Origin: Stramenopiles sp. TOSAG23-6
Taxonomy: Eukaryota; Sar
Assembly (NCBI GenBank): GCA_900128565.1
Contig: LT635964.1
Span: 1 to 30,741 of the forward strand
Reading direction: 5' to 3'
DNA: 30,741 nt
Part shown: piece by piece, positions 11,001 through 23,000 of the stretch
How positions within the stretch are numbered: position 1 is the stretch's first letter
Layout: every line of letters begins with the position of its first letter
Translations under genes and position numbers: made by a program
Notes under the pieces: generated by a model
Seen by the model: the letters and a program-made list of their open reading frames with translations, nothing else
What the model was told of the DNA's origin: nothing
Database searches by the model: none

Positions 11001-14000
11001 GGGGCATTTACTAAGTTGAATAGAACTTTGGCAAAAGTAACCAGCTTTACATTTTCCTTCCTTTTCGGCATCTTTTGTATCTCGCTCAATCATTCTACAA
11101 ATTTTTCTTTCACCCTCTGAGTCTTGTACTTTGTGGGTATATTCAAGGCATGCTAACCTGTTTTGTTGGTGGCATATTTCACTCAGACCTGCTTGTGCTT
11201 CACAGGATGCGACCCAAATTCTTTCCGTAACCGACCTTTTAAAAACACCGTTGCAAGAATTTTCTGTGGTTTTACTACTATCATTGCATGTGTTGTTAGT
11301 ATAATCCCATACTCTATCAAAATCTTTCATAAAAGGCCCACCTTTGCAATCTGTCTCTGTAGTTTCATTAGGGTCATTACAAGAAAATACCTTTGTGCAG
11401 TGAGTTGGACACAATACATTTCCTTCTACAATAGTACTGGGACAATCCATAACTTCACATAAACCGGAACAAAAAGCACCTGCTTGACATACATCGGAAT
11501 CATGAGTTTGTGCTCGATTAGGACAGAATCTGCCATCTCTACATGGTCTACAAGTAGGAGTGTGAATTAATGCGCTGAATTTTCCAGCTTCACATTCTTC
11601 ACACTTGAAACTACCATCATCCTTTTGTGTATAATGCTCACCTGGACCACATGTTAAAGCCAACTTTGCTTCACTAAAATCACCTTTACCTTTATCATTT
11701 TCGGCTTGAACGCGTACAGAAATATTTGTCGTTCTGTTGACAGTCATAGTATGAACTACATTAAAAATACGCTCTGCGCCAGAAGAACAACCCCCAACAT
11801 TTGTTTCGCCAGATGCACCAACATTGAAATTGAACCCAGATATCATAGCCCCTCCATTTTCCGGGCACGTATACTTTACTTCAATGGTCAGTCGTGTTGA
11901 TGAGTCAGTTGTCGTGGCTGATTTTATAAAAGCTCTCAATATTGTTGGTGTTTTAGGAACAGTTGCGTCTAACGCTACATTGAATTCTGCCGTTAAATCT
12001 GTCCTTCCTAGACTATTTTCACCCCATGCAGTTATTTTGGCACCTCTAGTTCCCTCTTCAAGTCTAGTGACTGCAATTGATGACCCTGTCTCTACACTAA
12101 GCCACAACTTGTATTCACTTGATGATGTACACGAACAACTAGAATTGTTCCAGCTACATGCCGAATCACTATTGCAATCAGACTCCTCCAAAGAAGTGCA
12201 GCTACATGGCTTATCCTCAAGAGTTGGGTTAAATGTGCCCGTTGTAACATCTCCGCTGCGAGAAGTAGTAATCATGGCTAACTCCCCCATCCGTTTTCCA
12301 GATAAGAATTGTACAAGTAAGTTTTTATGGTCATCATTTGTGTCTGGATCAATATACGCACCTAATTCAAACGCATCGAGTTCAGTGTCAATAAGTGTTC
12401 CACTCAAATCACCATTGATAAATGTGTGAAATATAACATACTTGTCAGATTCGTCCTTTCCAAATGCCTTACCATCTTCGTTCACTCCATACAAGGCTGG
12501 CAACTCGTACACAACTATAGTTCCAGCAGCAGCAATATATTGAATTTGAGGTTTTGTGTATTTACCCACACGCCCATCCGGTTCCCAGAGAGGTACAGAT
12601 GCAAGAACACACACTTGATTATCTGCATCATACGTAAATATAATTCCTGCATCAACACATTTGGAAATTTTTTCTTCAATATCTAAATCTTCTTCGACAT
12701 CTCCGCATTCACCGGCATTGATAGCAAATAGTGAACATTCCTCTTTACAATGATCTTCATTGTAGTCGCCATCGTGTTCTAAATAACAACGACGCTGATT
12801 CCATACATTGTGAAAAAATATTTCAAAACAAAATCGTTAGGTACGAAATTTCGTACAAAAATTAAATTCGTAATTGAAAAAAAAATAAAACAAACATGGT
12901 TTCTCTTCTCCAACATTTAGCGTATGTGTAATAGATTCTTGAGATGATCCCCAACATACATTATAGTTCCTATCTATTGGTGCAATCTTGCAAGAGTTTC
13001 CTAAAACACTTAAACAATTGGACACATTCTGATTTGGACATTTATCTGAACACACGTCATCGACCCATTCACAAGCACTCCCTATATCAAGACAATCACT
13101 ACTGTTTAGGTGTGCATAACAAGGAATATGATATTTTCTTATACATTGTGGTGAAATATTAATCAACCCAATATCGTTACTAGAAAATTCAACTTGTTGT
13201 GTCATTCCTGGGGCTTCAATACCGAAAATAGTATAACTTATGGTAGTGTCCTCAATATCGGAAATTATTGGGGCATCCCACGTAACGGTAATTGTACTGC
13301 GCTCTGCGGTTGTGCTGCTGGTGGTTATTTTTGAAAAATATAGAATACTGTCAACAGTAAACTTAAACTTCCAACCAACGTAGTGATGCAGCGTAGGATT
13401 GAATAGGAAATTTTCTGGTGCATCAAGTATTGTAGACATGCGGTTTGCGCATCCCGATATTTTAGGGCATATTTCTTTACTCATCGTACTACACTGACAA
13501 TTATTTACATCATATGTGTTGCATTCACATGTTTCATCATTGGAATTATATGTACAATTGTCGTCACTTGAGCATTCTGAGACACTTTTGCTCTCACAGG
13601 CACATGTTGTTGAGCATTTACACGATTCATCCCAATGACAACCACCAGTGGTGTCACATTCAGATTCATCATATTGTTCACAAGTACAACTGCAATTACC
13701 AAAACAACGACTTTCAATATTTGAAAGTGATCCTGAAATACCTGTGACAGCTTTGTCACACGGCGCAGTAGTTACTTTGACATATGGCCTTGGCGAAGTT
13801 TCTTCAAAATAGTCAATAATGAAATGCATTTTATGTGTTTTAGTAGGAGAAAGAATTTTGTCCTGTTTTGACCAACCAAACATATCATCAATCATTGGAA
13901 CCCTGGTGATCTGTAAAGGGGTATCTTCTGAAATAGCATTATAAAATTCGTTATCATTCTCTAAAAGTTTATAGCAAACAGACACGTGGTCATCTTCGTC

Positions 14001-17000
14001 TTTATTTTCGCTACTCCATTCACTTAGATCTACTCGATCTAATGTAACTCTAGCTTCTGAATCGTTTATATATTCCAAACGCTCGTCGTGGGCTACCTCT
14101 CTAGAATCTTCGTCACATATGCTATTATTTTGATTCCCCATTGCTGCAATTTCTACATAAGGCATATTATCTTCAATGACATTTTTAACCGTGAATGTCA
14201 AAACAGACGGCCATCCGTCTGCGAAGGATCCTCCAGAATATGTAACAGAAGGTGGTGGCTTTACTGTTATCGTTTTATCTACGATTTTTTTCCCATGTAG
14301 AAAAATCAACTTGGCGAAACTGATAACAAATTGAAAGAATTTTTTCTTCAACAGTTGGTGGCACAACAAATCGACCTGGTTTTAATGCGGTCATTTTTAC
14401 AGCGTCGGTGTCCTCGTACTCAGTTATTCCAGCCATGCTTGGAAAACCGGGTTCATTATTACAATTACTATTCACAAATTTCACGGCTGGTAAAACTCCA
14501 GCAGAATCAAAATTCTCGCCACTGAATATAATTTCGTTGTCATATAGGGATGCTACTTCATCCGCGTCAAATGTTTCTATAGATGGAAGAGTTTTCACTT
14601 CAATGTCTATTCCACTTTGTTCTATATATTGGCCACCTTCAATTTTGATACATATATTATATGTCCCGATACTCACATTATCGCTATCAGCAGACAGCGT
14701 AACACTTCCAGTGTTTGCGAATTCGAAATTTATTTCCCCTTCAATAACTGAGTCGTCAGAGCATTCATCTTCTTCAGAAACGATTTTCACGTATACCGGA
14801 AAAGTATCATCTGGAAAGTTCTCCATTTGGAATAGAAAACTTGTGTCTACATCTTGATACATCACTGGTGTTCTTGATTCTTCAGTATTTCCAACCCATA
14901 ATATATAATCACTTGAATTATCGCTGTTGCCTTCTGGTGATATTTTGGTTTTGAATATCAATTCATTTCTATTTTCATTGAAGTGTGCTGGATGTAATGT
15001 GTTAACTCGAATTCCACTAGTGAACTGAACTGTTATTTCTTCATATGTGTTGCTTCCCTCGATGTAATAAAACAAATTATCAGTGTATGTGATCTTATCT
15101 ACGTCATCATCTGACAATGTTCTAGATTCAAAAAGATGACTCTTTGTAGGCATGTATAAAATATCATCGATGGTAGGTGCGTCTCGTATATCAAGAGTAT
15201 CTCTCAACAATATAAAATCATCAACACTGCATGGATTATCATCAGGAGTGTAACAATAACATATTTGAAAACCCATTCCTGCCACCGCAGGCACCGGTGT
15301 AAGTGTAAATGTCCAGGTGGACGAATCGGCATCGTATACAAGTAATCCTTCAACATGATCAGATGAGTTGTCAGTTACGCCTGATCCTGTTACTTTTCCT
15401 GGTAAGCTAGACTCTGATCTCGAATCATTGCATTTTTTTCCCTTTTGGAGGACCCTCAAATGTATTGATGGAGATGATTCATCTCTCATATTTACATCAA
15501 AAGTTAATTCCGTACTTGCGTTCTTTTTTACTATAGATAAACCATTAATTCCTATCACTCCTGGTTTTACTTTACTGTCATTAAGTTTGGAACAATTACC
15601 CTTTGATCCTACTTTTCCATTTGAATTTACAGCATATACACATAAATGTGTATAATCTATAATAGTACCATCTTGTTCATCTCTTAAATTTGTATTGTCT
15701 GGTATGGTAATTGTAAAGTCAGAACTATCTGCTACAGATAATGGATCACCAATAGCCTTAGCAGCAAGACCCATATCATCTAGTGCTACGTACGCTTGAT
15801 ATGCAGCTACATTATTTTCACTCAAATCAGTTCGCTCTTCCTGGCTAATGATATCAGCAATTTGTTCTTTCGATAAAGCATAATCATATAATTCTGCCAT
15901 GTATAAATCCATCTCTACATTTGGAGCATCTACGAACTCCATTGAGTTTGATAATACATCGTTTATATTTTGGTTTTGGTGTGCCCATAAAGCTAACACT
16001 TGATCTATTTTAGAGATGTTGCCTTTTCCAAATTTTACAAAAAAATTTGAATCTTTGCTTATTGTATTTTCGCCGTATGCAATGCTAGGCATTGTATGTA
16101 ATTTCCCACACCCCTGAGGATGTGCCTCTTGACTGGAAGGACAACAATGCATGAGAGGTAATACTTTATCTGGAAATATTCCATTTATAGAAGTATTCTC
16201 GTTTGCACAACATTCACCATTTTTACCGCTTTTTACATCATCTGAACAGTTTTGTGAAACTTTATAAAATTTCCCGTAGCAGTAGCAATTACAAGAGAAA
16301 CACCAATCAGTATCTTTTGGATTATAAGTATAACTAGTTAATGTTTTACGTTCTACCGATTGCTGTGACTCAAAATTATTGTGTGTTTTACTGTATATAT
16401 TTATATCTCCATTTGCTTTATATGTGATTGCTGTCAAAGAAACATCTTCATCTGATGGTATATCCAAAGTAGTAGAAGTAGTTCGGTCTTTATATATACT
16501 TCCAGGGAATATTTCGCGATTACTTGCATCCAATGACAATGAATCATAATTGGTTTGAAAATGACCAGTGAAACCTTTCACTGTAGTAGCTGTCGTATAT
16601 AATCCATACTTTATTGTTTCATAATTATTTTCAGTTGGCTCTTCAAGAATATCATCAAGACTATTTCCATCCATCATACATAGATGAAATTCAAAACCAT
16701 CGCTTTCACTCTGAATAATAAAGTGATCACCGGCTTTATATTCTTGTTTGGTCCCAAATAACGTACAATCTGTAGTATCACATTTACAATAAGGCTGGCC
16801 GTTAATTAAGAGCCACCCATGCCGTTTTTTATTTGAAGTTAATCTTCTACGGCGTTTCTGGGCTAGAGGTTCCAGATCCTCCTCTATGGTGTTTTGCGCC
16901 CTTCGTCGACCATTCGCGTTCCCGTCCCCGTCCACAGAACAATTTCCTTCACCTCGGCGACACTCGCGGGTCTCTCCATGCCAATGAGGACACACAATAC

Positions 17001-20000
17001 CACCATTGTCTTCTTCTTGTGTTATTTTATATGTCCTTTCATCATCACAGTCCCCACAATGACCATCCCAATGGCCATGACAATGAACAGGCGGCTTTTC
17101 GGGGAAACTACCACTAACATGATTTAATCCCCATGATCTTTGTATACCAATGTCTTCTTTAATACGAAAACCACATGTTTTCCCACTGCTTATCCGGATA
17201 CATTGTAATGCTGCTTTATTCCCGTCGGCATCAATTATTTTATCCTCTATTGTTTCGAATGTACATTTTGATAAAGGAGCTAACTTAAATTTGTCAAGAG
17301 AATCTCCACCTTTGAGAATAATTTTAGCATCACCCATTACAGGTAAAACCGCATTATGGCCAACACATGTGTGTCGCACACCCGGACCTGTACCTGTACA
17401 TTCTGTATTTAATTCTATATTTAAATTTAAATATCTACTTTTAGGGAATTTTTCAGTTTTAATTTTTCGAACAGCTTCGTTCCATGTATCATCGAGATCT
17501 TCTTTTGATAATTGCATTGAACTTGTCAACTCACAAAATGTTCCAGTATGAAATTTACCACGTGTATAGTACTCCTCCATTGGTATATGCATTGGTGAAA
17601 GCAGTGTTATTGCTTCACTAACGTATGCATCTGTAAGCTCATCGTCAGTTTTGATTAACACAACCCCAAGATTTCCTTTGGATTGAATAATGCATGGGTC
17701 ATCATCATAACCAGGAAAACTTATAGAGTTAACATCATTTATATCACAGTCATCTGGATTAAATTTATCCTCATGAGGAGGGGATGGACACAACCGAAAT
17801 GATATAGTAGTATTTTGCATATATTCTTCGACGTCAACGTGTACAGTATTATCCTCATCACATTTACAATATATAGTTTCATTTCCCAAATATAATCTCT
17901 GCCCACAACAAGAAATGAAAGGTTTATACTTATCGTCTGCACTAGTGTCTCCGTCAGAAACCTCTAAAAAGAGACCAGTACCTGATAAATAATCAGTTAA
18001 TGATGGAGCGGGAATATACCCAAAGACACAATTAAACGAAGACTTGCTATTGAATAAAACACAACCATCTTCTTCATCTACATCACATGCCCGTATCGGA
18101 CAAACTTCAAATTGGGGAGTTTGATAATGCCAAAAATCATTATCATTTGTGATTGTAAATATATCTCCATCATTATGCCTTATAGTATTAGGGCGATTGG
18201 GAGGATTGGGAGGGCGATTGGGAGAATACCAGCATTCATCTTCAGGGCAAATAGTTTTTCCATGACTTATAGACGTGTAACAAAATTTTCTGGAATAATC
18301 CCATTGACAAATACTATTTTCAAAACACCCATTTCGATCAGTCAATAAGTTGCAGGGATCAAGGCAGGATTGAATAGTTCTTAAAGCATCCAGTGGCAAG
18401 CATACCTGTGTATCTTCGGCCCATTCGCAACCATTTCCCCCCATCTTACATTTTTCTGAGCTTTTGAAAATGCATTCAGTTGGGATAGTAGCAATATCAT
18501 AATCTGGTGATTGGTAATATTTTCTCCTATGCTCGCAATCTGAATTATAAGGAGCACACCCACCGTGACCATCCCCGTAACACATCTTTGCATTTGCTTT
18601 TTTCAACCTTACCGGAGCCATGGTGATGTTTCATAGTAATTCTTGTGAAACCCGTTCCGAAAGGAGTTCTTTTTTCGTGCGAGGTAGCATCCCCAAGGAA
18701 ATATAAACGAAGCATTCCGGTGCCATTTGCCTTGAATTTACATGAAAATCGTTTATGTTTCGCGAGTTTTTCTGTAAAGGAGATACATTGTGTGTCAGGA
18801 TTGACTGGGCACTCAATTGCATGCTCGAAAGATGAGTATATATTTCTAGATAAACCATGAACTCCCATTATTTCTGCAGTAGTCTCGGGCGTATCATTGA
18901 ATGTACTTGGAAAACTCACCCACGCTAAAAGACTTCTCTCTTTCAAAGTCACGTTGTGATTACTTGGCTCGCTCATTAAAGATAAATTATTACCCGATTC
19001 TCCAGTGAATGAAATGAAATCGCCATAATTATCACTACTTTGTTTAGTATAGCACATAGATTTAGGAACCCAAGTATATGATTCGGTTTCACAATCTTCT
19101 TTAGTGGTAAGAGAACTATCACCATTACAAGTACCATAGTTGCAATTGGCCACACTCAAATGCAAATTGCCGAGAGAATCTTCCATAGTCTTTTCTCCAT
19201 TCCTTTCAAATGTCCATCGACTTATTGGTGGTGGCGGTGCAGACATAAAAACAGATGGATCAAGACGACTTTCGATCGTGCTTTTTACATCTTCAAAATT
19301 AAGTTCTCCCCCAATCTGAGTCTCATCGCCATCTGTATCTGAAAATGTGAGATGACCTGGATAAAGATCAAATAAAATTGAACCGTCATCAATACAAGAA
19401 ATACAACGGGTACTTATCTCTTGACCAGAAGCAGAAAAAACTACTAATACATATATAATCATAGCCGTCAGGTTTACTAGTATTCTCTGGTATATCAATT
19501 GAATAATCAGTGTTTGTGGCAGGAATAATCGTTTTATACGCAATGGTTTTAACGGCGAAAGCAGGGCTATCCATTGCATTCCGAGTTGCAAGGAATACTT
19601 CAAATTTAACAATCCCAGCAACACTGTTATATGTGCTGAAATTGAATGCCCCCTTTATTTGACCCGTGTGCCCATCTAAGTCTTCGAATGACAATGTAGT
19701 CATTTGTAAATTTGAACATTCTCCATATATACTTTTATGCGACTGTGTAATCGCTAAATCTGAGTCTTGACACGCATGACACATTTGCGAATTCTCTAAT
19801 TCCCCACACCCATCACAAGAAGCACTACATTTCAAATCAGTCCATGTTCCTTCTTTCATATTCTCACAATGATATTTCAGATTTTCTTTACTAAATACAT
19901 TGCTAAAACTTTGTTTTATAGCTGCATAGTCTTGATTGGAAAAAGAAACATCACAATATCCTGATCGGATTTCAATAGGGTTTGATTTTACAGTAAAAGC

Positions 20001-23000
20001 TGCGGAGGGAACTTGTGTGACTTCCAATAAATATTCAAGAGGGTTTGCTGCACCCCAATCGTAAGCAATATGTTCATTAATAGCAAGCTTACAGGCCGTT
20101 GTTTCGGTAAAAACAAACTGCACGGTTTTATTAGGTTGTACACAGAATGAACTCCGCCAAGCTTTTGTTACACATACTTCATTTATAAGGGTACATTCAC
20201 TAGTACATTGAGTAGGACTTCGGTTAAAACAAGGATCCCTACATTGTGTTTTACCAGCTATCTCTACTCTATCGCACAAAATGCCTTCAGGACCAGTGTA
20301 CAATACAGGGCATTTGCTTACTGAAAATGCTGAGCATGGATCACATGTAACAAACATTTCTACCCGGTTCGATGCATTTGTGCCCTTGTTTTTCCCACTT
20401 TTTACAACTTTAGTTGAGGTTGCACCCATTGTATGTCCGACAATGTCACAAACCGCATTATTCTCCCCCTCAAAAGTTGTTTTACCCAGTGACGATTTTA
20501 GCCTAAGTACATGTTGCCGGAAAAGACCTGTTGGATTTGGCTTATACGGAGTTTGGAATGTAAAATATAATTTTGTTGGCCGAATGTTAGATTCAATAGT
20601 ACTTAGTTGGGCAATTGCACCCATCTTGATATCGTCTACATCTATATAACCAAGGCACGATCCAACATTTTCGCTGTTTTGGTTTAGAACCAATAAATTA
20701 TTCTCAGTATCCAATGCACATGAAGTGCATGAATCCGCTTTATTGGCTTCAATGCAGGTGTTACACGTTGAATGACACGCGCCCGCAGCAAACACCTCAG
20801 CAGACCTGACAGTAACATCATGGCTTTGTCCCCAATAGAAAGAAAAATCGATGTATTGTTTCTTCTTGATGAAGCATCCATTTGAAGATTTCCTTGGCTC
20901 TATTCCATTTTCGTCAATGTCTACATTATTAGCTTTGCGAATAATCCAGGAATGTTGTTCTGCTTCTGCAGTAAACGATCCGTACAGTGCACATCCCTTC
21001 CAGTAATCGAGACCATATTGTCCAGCACCAGACCCAGCAACATATGCCTGACATTTTGGATTATCATTACATAGTTGCCGACATTCTTCAGATGAAGTCA
21101 CAGAGCCCAATGTAGCAGTTGGATTTGGACAGATTGGATATGGCCTACGTAATAAACCCTTGTATGTTTTTTCCAATGGTACACACGAATTTCCTGTAAA
21201 GCTACAGCATGAATTTTCCTTTGCTGGGATAGATTGGCATATCGAGAATTTATCTACGACACTAGATGAAATTCTTGATTGCTTCACTTCACATGTGTCT
21301 TGATAATCTGAGCCATTTGTACAATCATCCTCGTCTTCCATTTCACATGATCCATCATCACCGAAACGGCAACATCGATCAGCTTCACTTAGATTATTAC
21401 ACGATTGCAATGTTGTAGGATTTCTTTTTGTGGGACATAAGAGATCCACATCTGCGACATTTGTTATGTAGCTCTCGAGAGGGCGCGTAGAGCCATTTAA
21501 AGATATACCTTTGCAAACACCAAGTTGTCCATTACTTGACGCAATATATCCTTCGATACTTTCGTGACTTTTGAACTTACAGTGCGATCCACTTTTAATT
21601 ACAACTTTTATCGGAGCTCCATGTGGGAGATTGTCATTCAGCGATATTGAAATGCTCTCTTCTTTTTCGGCAAGCATACAGTCACTTGAATTTGTGATAA
21701 TCTCATATCCGTACTTGCAGAAATAATAAAAATCTTCAGAACATTTTTTTCTACCCAATGCACTGCAATCTGGGTCATTCATACACTTAGTCTTAGCATC
21801 TTCTAAAGAATCAAACTCTTGGAAGTTGTACTGATGAGGAGCATCATGTATTGTGGAAAAATATTTAAAAAAAAAAATCATTAGATACAAAATGTAGTAG
21901 AAAAAAATATTTAGGTAAAAATTGAAATGAAAACATACACACGACAAATTCATCGATTCCATAAATAAATAAGCTATATTTGCGGTATCAAAATACTCTT
22001 CATCGTCACCATTGACATTCTTAACACTGACGTCACACTGACTTTCACCAATTGGTAAACCTTTACCTTGGCTATCGATAAAAAAGGGAATATTTGCTTG
22101 GGATTCATCACAGGGTTTGACAGTGTAATATTTCCAGCTCAGACCAAAAGATGGTGCATTGGACAGTGATACATTAGAATTATTGAAGACAATACATTCT
22201 TTCTCTTTCGGATTATATAATATTGCATTACATATACTACCCCAATTCGAGCATATATTGAAACAACTTTCAATAGTGGAGTGATTATTTTTCACTTTAC
22301 TTGCTTTACCTTGTGATATTTGTTGTTGATGAGAATTTGAACCACTTGGATGAAAGAAAGAACTCCCCTCAAAACGGGGGCAATTCACATCTACGAATGA
22401 AAACTTTCGTTTATGAACCATAAAATGTATGTTTGATGTATTCTGCGATACTCTGAATTTTGTAGAGATAGTTGTGGGTGCATGATCTGGACCAAATTGT
22501 AAGGAATCCATAAAAACACTCAGTTGACATTTACCTACGATATCACTAACTTCAGTTAGTGACAGTTCCCCATTACAATTTCCACAACGAGTTGCATCAT
22601 TTTTATTATTACAACCATTGCAGGTTTCGTGACAATCATTTAGTCCAATGCTTTGCAACGACTCTCTCTTGTGTTGTTCATCGGTAAAATAATGATTCCA
22701 CTCCCTATAATAACTTCCGCCATTTCCGTCAGAATATTTATGTCTCCATCGAATACCAAGACCTCTGTTATCATCATCGGCGGAATCAATTTCCCTAAAT
22801 CTACAATCACTGTCATCATTTTCGTCTGATTGCATTATAATGGTTAACACTTCTCGATTTTGGGGAAATAAAGCAGTGGTTGAAAATTTGGCCAATATTG
22901 AAACATCTTTAGTGGCTAGATACATCTCTTCATGTTCTTCATCTGGATTAAGTGAAGGACATTTTTCATCATCTTCATCCAATGTTATGAAACCACTCTC

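Noticed and set aside
7177-19440. Tiny introns explaining the frame breaks in the giant gene
   Set aside because: No GT-AG or element-type borders flank the runs; dropping one homopolymer base joins the domains without losing residues.
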